Below are positions 21,849 to 33,029 of a DNA stretch of 64,000 bases, one piece after another (position 1 is the first letter of the stretch; each line of letters starts with the position of its first letter). Source of the stretch: Chloromonas sp. AAM2 (lineage: Eukaryota; Chlorophyta; Chlorophyceae; Chlamydomonadales; Chlamydomonadaceae); assembly GCA_004335635.1 (NCBI GenBank), contig QAXH01005246.1:1-64000 (forward strand). The letters run 5' to 3'. The translations under genes were made by a program, and so were the position numbers. The notes beneath the pieces are model-generated. The model saw nothing but the letters and a program-made list of their open reading frames with translations, made no database searches and was not told the DNA's origin.

Positions 21849-23837
21849 TCAAGGCTCTGCGAACGGTGCCTGGTATGAGCCGCGCTCGCGTGAGAACGTC
21901 TCCGCCTCGGGGTTGAAGCTCTGCCGGGGCGAGCGCGTGCCCAGGGCAGGCGGACCACTGCCGTACTCACTAGCACCGTAGTACAGCAATACATCCTGCA
22001 CATGGCACACGTGCATATCCTTGTTGATACATATGAGGCTGGCCAGGCAAACACCAGAAGTCCACGCTTGCCAATGCTGTCTGGCTCCAAGGCGTACACT
22101 CTCATGCACTAATTGGAAGATAGACAGAACAATATTTCTGCCTCTGTCCTCGAGGCTCGATAATGACCGCACGGCTTGAATATCACATGGCTTGCAAAGA
22201 AAGGTATCAGGCTCAGAATTCGGTGCCTGTGACCTACCTCAGGGTAGATGCCCTTCTCCTCCGTGGGCCCATACTTCCCCTTGGCCTTGGCGTAGCTGAG
22301 GGCTGTCCAGTCCTTGGGCGACCTGCTAGCAAGCAACAACTATTTTCTCGGGATGCCCTACCTTCAAATACATGCGACTCCAGCGAGCCGTGTCTTAGCT
22401 GCACTGCCTGGGCTGTGCAACTGGTCGTAGAACTGCGACTATCACTTGCCTTGCATCCAGGTCCACTCCATAGTCCACCATGAGCTTGATCATCTCCACG
22501 CCTGAGGCATACAAGCAGGTGGATGCCCCTAGTGTCAGGGCCGGTATACAAAGGCGATGGCCTTCCATTAAGCACGAAAGCCAGTAGTTGTAACAACAAG
22601 TAGCAGAGCAACACTGAAGTTTGTCAAGGCTTACCTCCATCAATGGCCCAGAACAGCGCCAGGTCACCTGCAGGCAAGTAAGCAAGGCGTTGCAGATGAT
22701 GACATCGTGCATTGAACGCAGGAGTTTGTGCAAAGCTAGCTGCAGTCGCTGTGGATGCCCACCTCCTTTGTTGACATAGTTGGGGTCGGCTCCTGACCGG
22801 AGCAGCGCACGTGTGCACTCCAGCCTGCAATGCAATGGCATGAAAATGACATGGCAACTTACAGGATCCATTCCAATTCGCTGCGTGCTGGTAGTACTTC
22901 TGCAAGCAATAGAGTCTTGCAGTTGCAGCTGTCCTGACCCTTGGGCCTGGGCTGTGTGCCACGGATTAGCTCAAGAGGCGGTGCTTGCGGGCCCAGGCGA
23001 GTGTTTCAGATGAAGTACGAACACAGTCAAGCCTTCTCCATGCACGCACCTGCCCCTGTGTGCTGCCACCATCAGGGGCGTGTAGCCTTCCGGACACGAG
23101 TACTTTGAACCAAACACAAAGTTAACATCTGCAGCGTGGCCACAACCAAGGACACGTGCACCACATCATGTAAACGCAGGAGCATTCATGAGAACAGGGG
23201 GCTGAGATGCTGCTCAAAAATTATGTGTGTCTTGTGGTGCACTGTGACAATATGTGTGCAAGCTAGGCCAACCATGCGATTGCAATTGAATGGGAGAACA
23301 CGGCTTACTGCTCTGTCTACCAACGACCGTCACACATCAAGCTGTTTTGCCTTACCACCCCATCCCACCCATGTAGCACCCACCAGCTCCTTCCTCAATC
23401 TTGTCATACACACGTGCGATGTCATTCTTCACAATAGCATCTGCGAAAGAAGCCATGCCGACGACACCATAGACATTCAAACTGTTTGCTGCTACAGCAC
23501 ATAAAGATGCGTACAGCTGTTGACGCACTCACTGTACAACTCCTCCTGCGCACAGCAAACAGAGCGGGCACTGCATCAGTCACAGGTGGCAGAGGCCATT
23601 GCGTGTACAGTGCCAATGGTGCGCGCAACGTACCGTGGCGCGGGTAGCCTTGACCGCGTCCTCGTCCTCTGCCTCTGGATCAAAATCTTGGTGGTGAGAG
23701 CCTCTGCCTCCGTCCCATTGTGTCTCGTAAGCTAGAGAGGCCTCTGCCCGCCGCTTGCGCATAATCTCCTCCATTTGATAGGGCGACCGTGCGGTACCTT
23801 TTGCGACGCGGCGGGTGCGGTGTGGGCCTGTGTACAC
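21849..23837 (-). CDS. Ankyrin-repeat protein
   Basis: Nine exons: 23837-23634, 23545-23533, 23440-23384, 23128-23050, 22824-22763, 22667-22635, 22501-22450, 22322-22238 and 21995-21849. All phases agree, giving 243 residues. Ankyrin repeats are visible at EGYTPLMVAAHRGR, LECTRALLRSGADPNYVNKGG, DLALFWAIDGG, VEMIKLMVDYGVDLDARS and DWTALSYAKAKGKYG. They are preceded by an acidic, charged N-terminal segment (FDPEAEDED) and followed by a disordered tail with SFNPEAETFSRERG. Exon 2 is a 13-nt microexon (GAG GAG TTG TAC A). The intron after exon 7 appears to begin with GC (AAG|GCAAGT). Such proteins bind protein partners; no specific role can be read. A downstream ATG within exon 1 (MEEIMRKRRAE) is an alternative start. 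Confidence 0.85.
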
Positions 23838-24317
23838 TGCTTTAGTCTAGGGTAAGGGTCCCCAGGTCCTACCTCCGGCAGTGCCAAGTCTGCATGAATC
23901 TAGGCTCGGACGCAGCGGAACGCTCATTGGCTCTGGGATGGATCGTGCATGACACCGTTTCTAAACCCGTCACTCGCCAACATCACGTGAGGATAGGAAA
24001 AATCCCACGGCGACAGAACGACGACTCTGATCCGCTGTGGCCCGCGTGACTCAGCTGGAATCTGGCCGGACACTTGATCGTAATGTTGGGTTTGAAAGGC
24101 GCGTCTGGCAGTGCTGCGGCTCAGGTCAGAGCAAAGCGAACTTACTGCTATCAAGTGTCTACCAAGGCCAGATTGATAGGTGCGCCATGGTCAATGTCAC
24201 TTGAGCTCAAAACGGGCAACTCCATATGAGCCGCAAGCTCAACTTGCTAGTATCCGATGCGCATATCCACTGGCTCTCGCTACACATTCACCATCGCCAT
24301 TGCCTGCAGGCCGTGTG
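23838..24317. promoter_or_regulatory. Divergent intergenic region, ankyrin gene / SGPP
   Basis: About 480 bp lies between head-to-head starts and should hold both promoters. An in-frame ATG at 24180 would lengthen SGPP by 46 residues and shrink the region to about 340 bp. No core promoter motif was recognised with confidence. Confidence 0.4.
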
Positions 24318-26859
24318 ATGGCAGCAGCCGCTGAAGTCGTGGCAGCGCCTCGTCAGATAGACTTCCTGGCGCTCCGAGGGGCGCTTTTTGACATTGATGG
24401 TGAGAACGTGCTCGGAGAGCCTGGTCACAGAAAGCAGTGTGTTCTCCTATCACCAGGAGACCAATTTGTTCTCATACTGCATTTGCTGTGCAGGCACCCT
24501 TGGCAACTCTGACCCACTCCATTTTCAAGTGTGGGTGTGCACGCTCACTGCACTGTGAAGGCATGGCTTGCTTGCTGCTTGCATTTCACAGTCACATTCC
24601 ACCACAATTACCAATGCAGGTTTCAGGAATCCTTGATGGAACTTGGCTTTAATAATGGAGAGCCCATCACAGAAGAGTGGTTCATGGCAAACATCTCAGG
24701 TACATGCAGGCTTGGAAACAGTGAGCCTCTTATGGAATGTCTCTCCTGAGTTGCATCACAATTTGCCCAGAGCCCTAGATGCGTGTCGCGATGAGAGAAG
24801 GGCAGCTCAAGCTCACCCGGTCAGAGCAGCCTGTGCCAGGTGAATTGCACGGGCCGATGTGCCAAACACAATCATAAAGCCAATGTAAAGTGGGCTTGAC
24901 ACCGCTGACGCTCACAGCAAACATGGCGACACAACTGTTGTTCGCACTATGCTGTATAGTGGTCCAGCAAAATGTGTACTGCCTAGATTGTGCAACGCAA
25001 GGTTTAGCCCGAAGGTGATTTGCACTCTCACTCTCTCACTGGGCAGTTCAGCCAAGGTGATACACAGTGGCGCTGCAAGCCTCTGATGGACTGTCTTGCC
25101 TGAGTTGCATCACAGTCAAAGCCTCAGGCGCGTGTGGCGGGTGAGACCCAGTCAGCCCATTTCCATGGTCTTATGGCAGCCAGTGACAGATGGTCTGCAG
25201 TCTTAGGCGAAAATCCCATGCGGGGCCACCGGCCTGTTGTGTGTCATCCGCCTTGTCCACAACGTACTCTGCCGTTGTTATCAAACACCTTCTCCAAAGC
25301 CCTTTCTTACACACTGGCCATTCCTCCTGCCTTGTTCGTACCCCTAGGCCGCCACAACCCTCAAATCAACGCGGAGCTTTTCCCGGACCGCTCCGAGGAG
25401 TGGCGCACCGACTGGTGTGACAAGCGTGAGGCACGTTTCCGTCAGTTGGCCTCCACCCACTTGAAGCCCATCAAGGGCCTGCATCGCTTTGCAGCCTGGG
25501 TCAGGGCACGAGGACTCAGGCGAGCGGCCGTCACCAATGCACCAAGGTCCAATGCAGAGGTCATGGTTGGAGGGCTGGGCATGGGAAGCTTTTTTGAGGT
25601 GCGCAGGGCAGGAGAGAAACATGCATGCAGGAGGTAAGGTCAGATCGAGAAGGGCAAGGGGGAGAGAGCAGGGAAAGTGCTCAGCTGGCAGACAGACAGG
25701 AGGATTGTGGTGGGGCATTGGACATGAAGGTTGGAAGGCTCGTTGAAGAGACGGGGACTCCAGTCTGAGAGTGGGCAGGCTGGCCAGGATGCAAAGGCGT
25801 TCAGCAAACTTCAGTCTGGCTACTGTGCATAGCAAACTCAAGCAGAGCCTCTTTAGTCAATGCCCACTGCACACATGCAGTGTCAGGCCTGAACAACCCT
25901 TTCTCACCAATGGATCTCATAACGCTGGGTTGCAACGTGATGACAAGTGCAATCAGTGCAAGGCAGGCAGTACCGCGTCTGGATTCCTGTACATAGGAAG
26001 CACATTTCAAGCTGAACAAACCTGGCCTTATTGTATTGAATGTCTAGCTGCAGTACCGTGGTTGGACACGAGAAGCCATGTAATGATGAATGATGATGAC
26101 ACCTGGCCTCCCTGGCCTGCCGACCTGCCTGCTTGATTGCACAGACACTCGTAATTGGTGATGAGTGCCTCCGAGCCAAGCCGTTCCCTGATCCCTACAT
26201 GGAGGGGCTTATCAAGATCGGCCTGCGCCATGTGCCTGAACAGGCAAGTATGCACACAGGCAAAGACAATTCCAAAGGAACGCAAGCCGCCAGCAAACCC
26301 AGGGGTGCATGAACCAACAGCACTTGCGGCTTGATGTCAAGATTGGCTGTATGGGAGTATAGGCTATGTAGTAGGCAAGCTGCATGTCCCATGCACCACG
26401 CTTTTGAACACATTAGTATTTGGACAGACACTTCGGCAATGACCAGGAAGCCATCCGCGCATGATATGTCACCCTACTGAGTGCATCAAGGTAGCATTTG
26501 TGATTGCAGTGTGGCCTCTGGATCATGGCAAGTCACAAGTGCAGGTGTGCCAAGTTGTCGTTGCTTGCACCAGGATGGCAGTTGAATTGCAGTCGAATCT
26601 GCCCATAGTGTTCCGTAACAGAACGTGTGGTTGGATTTGTTGTGCCTCATCCGTGCAGGTGCTGGTTCTCGAGGATTCTCCCGCAGGCGTGCAGTCAGCC
26701 GTGGCCACCGGCATGCCCGTGGTGGGCCTCCTGACGGGCCAGCCCAGGGAGGCCCTGGAAGCCGCAGGCGCGCACCTGATCCTGAATGACTTTGACGAAC
26801 TTATGGAGCTGATCGAGGCGCAGGAAGCCAAGCAGGCAGCCCAGATGCAGGCAGCGTGA
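24318..26859 (+). CDS. SGPP: HAD-superfamily sugar phosphatase (SGPP-like)
   Basis: A small-molecule phosphatase, probably acting on sugar or polyol phosphates, by resemblance to plant SGPP. Six exons: 24318-24399, 24494-24530, 24620-24699, 25348-25598, 26145-26243 and 26659-26859, in phase, 249 residues. HAD motif I is FDIDGTLGNSDPLH, with nucleophile Asp25 and acid/base Asp27. Motif II is AAVTNAPRSN, motif III is the Lys in RAKPFPDPY and motif IV is LVLEDSPAGV. The cap segment ELGFNNGEPITEEWFMANISG is the most diagnostic match to plant SGPP. The intron after exon 5 appears to start with GC (CAG|GCAAGT). The C-terminus is Ala/Gln-rich. Intron 3 (24700-25347) contains diverged repeats. The start was chosen at MAAAAEVV; a longer leader is possible. 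Confidence 0.9.
24943..25010. repeat. Dispersed repeat in SGPP intron 3
   Basis: About 65 bp matches 27431-27495 closely, sharing 'gcactatg', 'tatagtggtcca' and 'caaaatgtgtactgcct', then 'tgtgcaacgcaag'. Just upstream (about 24850-24892) is another repeated block shared with about 21236-21276. Together they suggest members of a short interspersed family lying in introns and intergenic DNA. Confidence 0.65.
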
Positions 26860-27256
26860 GAGTTACGAAGCTGGAGAGAGGGGTTCAGCCCGAGTGGGTT
26901 GCAATGCTGCGCTTGAGGTGCTTGGCTTGGATAGAGCATGCTTTTAAAATGGGGAAAACTTGGTGCTGTATTTGATTATGTTGACACAATCGAATCAGTG
27001 TGTGTGTGTGTGGACCCTGGCAGGCAGAGCGAGAGGCGATGGGCCGGATTGCCACCACACCAACGCTTGTGTGATATTCGTTACTGGCTGCGTTCGCTAT
27101 TGCTTCCGCATTGGGGGCATATTTATGAATTTGCCACAAACGTGGGCTTGTGTTAGCACGGCGAAGTGTGGATGCATGGTGCAGGGCGGGTAGCAGTGTG
27201 ATGCATCTTCATGTGTATGAAGCAGGTGCGTCATGAGGAGTGACTTGGTATGCTGT

Positions 27257-27261
27257 TGTAA
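27257..27261 (+). terminator. Candidate poly(A) signal TGTAA for SGPP
   Basis: A TGTAA word about 400 nt beyond the SGPP stop, the signal used by volvocalean algae. Chance occurrence cannot be excluded. Confidence 0.3.
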
Positions 27262-27430
27262 ATGAAGTAAACCAACGTCTACCAATTGCTGGGAGTTGGT
27301 CGGGGTTTGCAGTATCCCATGCCCCATGGCAAACCCCTGCATACCACATGCCATGAATGCTGCAGCCTGTGTGGGTACTCCAACGACCGCCAGCCATGAC
27401 TGGTGACATGATGGCCACTGCCTGTTGCTT

Positions 27431-27495
27431 GCACTATGCATATAGTGGTCCAACAAAATGTGTACTGCCTTGTTTGTGCAACGCAAGCTTCAGCC
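27431..27495. repeat. Dispersed repeat, second copy
   Basis: Intergenic copy of the element at 24943-25010, same orientation, about 2.5 kb downstream. Confidence 0.65.
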
Positions 27496-28231
27496 CCACC
27501 CCGCGCTCTACAGGAACGCGTTGCTGGAACGTCCTGCTACGTTCCGGCAAGTGTCCAGCATGGTCAAACAAGTGTCACTTCCGGCATGCCAGCTGTGCAA
27601 CCCTCGGCATGCCCCCGGTGCTTTGAAACTGGTTGCCGCCTCCGCAATGAATGCGGAGCTTGTCGTCGCTTGAGCACACAATTTTGTGTGTCAAACCAAA
27701 AAGCGGCGAACGTTTTTGCTGGCCACCATCTCTGAGCACAGCATACTGTTTTGCGATTACATAACACATGCGCCTACCCTTATGCCACAGGTGGCTGCAA
27801 CGTCCGCACAACGACGACGAGTTTGGTCGATTACCTCGTTTCCCGGCAATGCGGCCATGCAATGTCAAGAATGCATCGGTATCCTTTGACTGAGTTGCGA
27901 CCTGCCCTGGTCTCGAACACTAACTTGGTTCTGTATGACTTGCTGGCCAAATGGCTTGCCAAGTCGCCTCTGACCTTGGCGAACCATCGTCTACAGCATG
28001 GTGGTCACAAACAGGTGATATAAGCATTTCGTTCACATACGCATACTGTATAAGGGTTTGGGTTGCCGGAGCTGACATGCTACAGCTTGCTCTGTAACCA
28101 ACGTTGTGCACACAAAGCATCGTTCAGACAACGCATCCTTGGGTTGTGCCAGAAACCTTGAGATATAGACAGTTGACGGAAGCCGTGCAAGCACCACTCG
28201 CACTTGCTTCGCTGCGTCGTCAATCCGCAGG

Positions 28232-31200
28232 ATGTCTGAGCGAGGATTGCTTGGGTTTGTTCTCGTTGTCGCCATGGCATGGGCGGCTCCTCTTTCTGCT
28301 GAGAATGGCGATCAGCTTCAAGGTGCGCAACCTTTGTGAAGCGCATGCTTTTTCTCGGCGGTGCCCAGCAAATGCTAATCAGCAGAGCAGTGGTGCTGCC
28401 AGTAGCCAGCCTCTTCCCCAGTGGTCAAATGTGTCATGCAAGCTTGCCCGTCAGCCTCGCCTTATTTTGACGCAGGCACATTGATCGTCATAGACAAGGA
28501 CAACCCCAGCGTCACTGATGTTGACAATGGCGACTTTGGTTTGCGGCAGCAAGATGGCTCCTTACGTCGGCTCCTGTTCAGCGGCATACCTCCGCCTGAC
28601 AGCTGGGGCAGCGGCACAGAGATCACAGTGCAGCTGCGAGATGCTCCACCTCGTGCTGCACGCCTCCTGGGAGTTCCGGACAGACGCCTGAGCCAGGACA
28701 ATGCACTGCACGTCAGATCATTTGAGCTGGCGTCACCTGGGAACACGGGCTCGATAGCCGCCGCCCTGCCGACTCCGGCCCTTGGCAGCACCTTGTCCGC
28801 GAATCTCAAGGCTGCCAGCACCTCTGGAGCCCAGGCCGACGAGATCTCTATGGTTGTTTTTCTGGTCGACATGTGTGGCAAGGGCGGAGGCCCAGCCGCA
28901 ACCCGCCAGGTGAGCTGGGACGAATGAGTGCAGTGGTCCATCAAGGGAGTCCAACAAGAGAGCGGTCGAACAAGAGAGGTCATCAAGTCCATCAAGGCTG
29001 GTTCATCAACAACAACAAGGCATTGCGCAGGATAGCTGGTTCGTTGTTTTCCCAACTCGGATTGTATAAACCACTGTCCCTTGTGTTGTCTGCAGGACAT
29101 TCAATCACTGCTGTTCTCTGCCAACGGCTTGGGCTTGGCGACCTTCTTTGCTACCTGCTCGCAAAACATTGCCCAAGTTAGACCAGAAACTACTCTGGTG
29201 CTTGGACCCATTTCAATGCCCTGCTCTGGAAGCAGCAACAGGCTGTTTTGGAGTACCAACAGCTGCGAAATGGAGGACTACTACGGCTGGATGGTGAGGC
29301 ACACTTGCTTAAGCTCAACCTGTTAATTAGTGAGCTATGGGTAGTCTGAGATCTTCGTAGAGTTCTTGCTGGCTCTTCACTTCTTGGTTAGCAGTGCAGG
29401 CACAGTGTCGAGCTCGGCCTGGTATAAATTACTGAGATGTGGGTAGCCTAAGGTTTGCCACCTGTTGGCTACTAGTGTAGGCTGTCAAGGGCTTTCAGTG
29501 AAGGAATACTGGCAGCTCAGGCATCAAAGCCAAGTGCATGGCAGGCGCATGTTGACGGCCCAAAAGGTTCATCGCCAGTCTCTTGCGTGGATAGCAGGAA
29601 CATGGCTAGCAAAAGATTGGTTTGCTGGGTCGAGTACAAGACCTGGAAACAAGCGGAAGCAAGTGCAGAGACTGGAATTATAACAGAACTGGAAGAATTT
29701 CAACAGGTCACATGGCGCACTGTTTTGCTGCTTGGCGCACAGTTTTATGCAGAGGAATGGGCACTTTTGCAGTCCCCACCCATTGACCTGTCACCTTACC
29801 GGCATCGCATCCTCGTCACGCCTGGCGGCCAGTCAAGCTTCATGTCGCCTAGAACGACCAAGTGTGCCTGGTCGGGCCAGGCCACCATTGGACCATACTC
29901 TGGCCGTGACTGGTCGACCCCTGGTGCCTACGCATATGCATGGATCAGCGGGGACTACTGGGCCAATCCGCAGGGCTGGTTTCATGAAATTGGCCACAAC
30001 TACTTCCTGGAACATGCAGGCGTGCCAGGGGTGAGTGTTAAGGGCTGTTGAATCATGACAAGGAGCGCAACCCTACTCCCAGACAACCGCAGCGGCTCTT
30101 CAATCCCTTCTAAAACCTTGCATCCTGGGCTCCTCAATTTTGGGGTCGTCTAGCTGTTGTGGTCGTCTAGCTTTTGGGCCGTTTGCGGTCGTCTAGTTTG
30201 GTTCAGCCCTGTGCCTCGTGGCCTGTGCACAGCACAGCTGTTCTTTGATTGCTTCGCTGTGCAGGTATCAATCTACGGCGACTACTCATGTGCCATGGGC
30301 TTCTGCTGCAAGCCTCGGTGCATGAACCCTGCCCACAACTGGCAGCTGGGATGGGGGTCGGAGGTCGATGGTAGTAGCGCACTCATCAAGGAGGGGCAGA
30401 CGTTCACCTTTGTGCTGCCAGCACAGAACCTTGCAACGGGCCACGTGGTGAGGGTGGCGGGAAGGCGTTTGGCAAGGGCAAGGGGTATCGTATGAGCGGA
30501 GGTGTCAGGGGAGCAGGGAAAGTCGATACCGCTGCCTCTGTGCTGCTGTTGCTGCATCAAGGAGGATGCCAGGGGTAAGCTGGGATGTCACGGGGCAAGG
30601 TGTTGCTGCATTCAGCTCCCTTGTACGCAACAGGGCACGCGGCGAGCTTGTGGAGACTGGGCAGTGTGCTGACAGCACTGCGTTCCTCTTGCAGGGAAGA
30701 GCGCTCTGGTCGAGTGCCTAACTGGGGAGAGCACTCGACCTGAGGACAGATTCACCGCAACGTTTACGTAGTAGTGCTTGCAACGTTGTACTGCCGCCTG
30801 GCATCATTATGCCCTGGCAATCACGGCATCTGTTACTCCCGCTCTTTTCGTGCAGCTGCGTCTTCCCATGCCATGGGCCCTGGGTTGGGCCGGCACGACC
30901 TTCTGGCTCGGCTATCGGGTCGACTCCTTCCCCGTCGACCTCGTGTCCCTCGCCAGCGGAACAAACACGTTTTCAAACGGTGTGAACATCTACATGTACC
31001 CGGGTGGCAGCAAGACGGACGCCACCAACACGATGCACATCGGCTTCCTCGCCCGCGGCCGCCAGGTGCGTCAAGGGTGGGCGTCATCGGTGGGGTAGCG
31101 GTGTCGTCACGGACAGCGGAAACAGTGGTGTTATGCATGTCAACACACGTCATAACAGAAAGCCTGAATCAACATCAACAGACACACCCTGCGAGGATGC

Positions 31201-33029
31201 CTTTGGGTCAACGGCCGCCTCACGCAGACTGGTCGTTGAACCATACCGCAGATGGGCTCGACGGCCGCCTCACACAGACTGGTCGTTGAATCATACCGCA
31301 AACGGGCTCGACGGCCGCCTCACGCAGACTGGTCGTTGAACCATACCGCAGATGGGCTTGACGGCCGCCTCACACAGACTGGTCGTTGAACCATACCGCA
31401 AATGGGCTCGACGGCCGCCTCACACAGACTGGCCATCGCGCCGTTGGTTAACCACGTTGATGCACGGCTGACTTTCACATGGATGCCACGAAGGTTAGCC
31501 GCCTGTTGTCCTCGCAGTGGTCTGACACACAGTATGCAAGTAACCTGGTGGTGCGCCATCTGACATCCGACGCCCGCAGCGCCACCGTCTCCGTGTGCCG
31601 CATCGGGGGACCACGTGAGGTGCGTACACGATGCAGTCAATTGATAGATGATCGGGACGCACGTTTGGGACCCGAGAGCACAAGTCAGCGCCCGTTGTGA
31701 GTCGTTATAAGTTACACCAACCGCTCAAAAGAAGGGCTCATACTCAAGGCAAGAGACGTTCGAAAGGACCAGGCAAGGGGTTGTGAACACTGGCAGTAGT
31801 CGTGACATCATGTGCTTACTGCTGATATGTTCCTGACAGGTCTGCGGTGCTGGCATTGACTTCAACTGCAATGGCCTGATTGATGGCCAGGATCCCGATT
31901 GCCTGCGGTCCCCCAGCCCGCTTCCCAGCCCTGCCCCCAGCCCAACCCCCGCACCCCCGCCACCGCCCNNNNNNNNNNNNNNNNNNNNNNNNNNNNCACC
32001 GCCCCCTGCACCCAGCCCGCCACCTCCTATCCCTTCTCCTAACAGAGCACCAGAGCCAGGTGAGGTCAATTGACGATGGATTGCGCTGAGTTTATCTACA
32101 GTTGTACCATGCACAGCCTGAAGGACCTGCATTGCGCACCAGACTATGAGTTTAGGGCAAGCTGTTTGCAGAATTGGAGCCCCAAATGCTTGGGATAATG
32201 CGTCAACAGTGGACCATGCACAGAACACAAAGTGTACCCAGCTACACGTGGCTTGATCTCCCCTGCACGTGCACGATGATCACTCAAACTCGTGCAGCTG
32301 CGTGTCAGTGCCATTTGCACGTGCAGCCATTCATTCATGCTGTCACCTGCATGTGCGCAAGTTTGTTGTGTGTGCCCGTGCTCTTCCACACAGACCCGAT
32401 GCTGGTGGAGTGTTCAAGTCAAGCTAACTTCAACTACGTCTCTTGGCTCTTCACCAACGAGGCAACAAGGCAGAAGTGCTGCTCCTGGTGCAACAGTGCA
32501 GCATTCAACAAGGCAGCGGTGTGCAGGTGTGTAGGCAGTTTGGTTGGGGCCAAAGCAAAGATGGAAGTGTCAAAGCCATGCAGACTCTTTTCTGAAGGCA
32601 TTGTTTTTGTGGGGATCAAAGAGAAAGGAACAACAGCGTCAGGCTTTGCGTCAGGCTAAGGCTTCAGGCGAGGTAGGAGTTTGCTTCAGGTACCAGGTAA
32701 CGGTGTGTAGGCAGCAGAGAAGCAAGGACTTGGTGACCGAAGCATCTCAATTGAGACGCTCAAGCGCAACCAGGAGAGGTGTGTATCTGTTGGCGTCGTT
32801 GCCTCAAAGGCTGCAAGAAACAATTCAGGTCACATCCTTGCACATGTTTTCTGTTTGTTGCAGAACCGCCTATGACGGCAACGGCACCCGCTACTCTGCA
32901 TGCAGCAGCCCTCTGCCGCCGCCGCCCTTCCTTAGGGCATCTCAGGCATTGCGATCACCTGTCATGGTCGCCAGCAGCCCCACTGCCGTCACAGGAAACA
33001 GCAGCAGCAGCAGCAGCACAGCGGGCTAA
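28232..33029 (+). CDS. Secreted M11-family (gametolysin-like) zinc metalloprotease
   Basis: Ten exons: 28232-28322, 28476-28909, 29096-29293, 29743-30030, 30265-30447, 30856-31065, 31518-31619, 31840-32059, 32394-32526 and 32864-33029. They are in phase throughout, about 674 residues counting the 28-N gap in exon 8. The N-terminus is a signal peptide (MSERGLLGFVLVVAMAWAA). The catalytic motif is HEIGHNYFLEHAG (zinc ligands His322, His326, His332), preceded by AYAWISGDYWANPQGWF and followed by GDYSCAMGFCC and HNWQLGW. This is the gametolysin pattern of Chlamydomonas and Volvox matrix proteases. After the protease come a Cys loop (CGAGIDFNCNGLIDGQDPDC), a Pro-Ser-rich spacer typical of algal wall proteins, a Cys-rich module (KCCSWCNSAAFNKAAVC) and a Ser-rich tail. 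It probably cleaves hydroxyproline-rich wall or matrix glycoproteins outside the cell. The true spacer length depends on the gap. Confidence 0.9.
31211..31432. repeat. 50-bp tandem repeat in M11 protease intron 6
   Basis: Units start exactly 50 bp apart at 31211, 31261, 31311 and 31361, with a partial unit from 31411. Each begins 'acggccgcctcac' and contains 'cagactggtcgttgaa'. Alternate units share variants (cacgcag / cacacag; gatgggct / aa-gggct), suggesting growth as a 100-bp dimer. Confidence 0.95.
31969..31996. other. Assembly gap (28 N) in the proline-rich coding exon
   Basis: The gap interrupts the Pro-rich spacer of the M11 protease. The flanks read the same Pro codons, and a 28-base gap keeps frame with the next exon, but the true length in such sequence is uncertain. 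Confidence 0.95.

Larger units (their letters stand above)
26860..28231. other. Intergenic, SGPP to M11 protease
   Basis: No gene is recognised in about 1.4 kb. A TGTAA word at 27257-27261, about 400 nt after the SGPP stop, is a reasonable poly(A) signal. The second copy of the 65-bp dispersed repeat lies at 27431-27495. A short GT run occurs at about 26999-27011. Confidence 0.5.

Noticed and set aside
31211..31432. Regularly spaced repeat resembling a CRISPR array
   Set aside because: The whole 50-bp unit is repeated with no unique spacers, it lies in a eukaryotic intron, and no cas genes are present.
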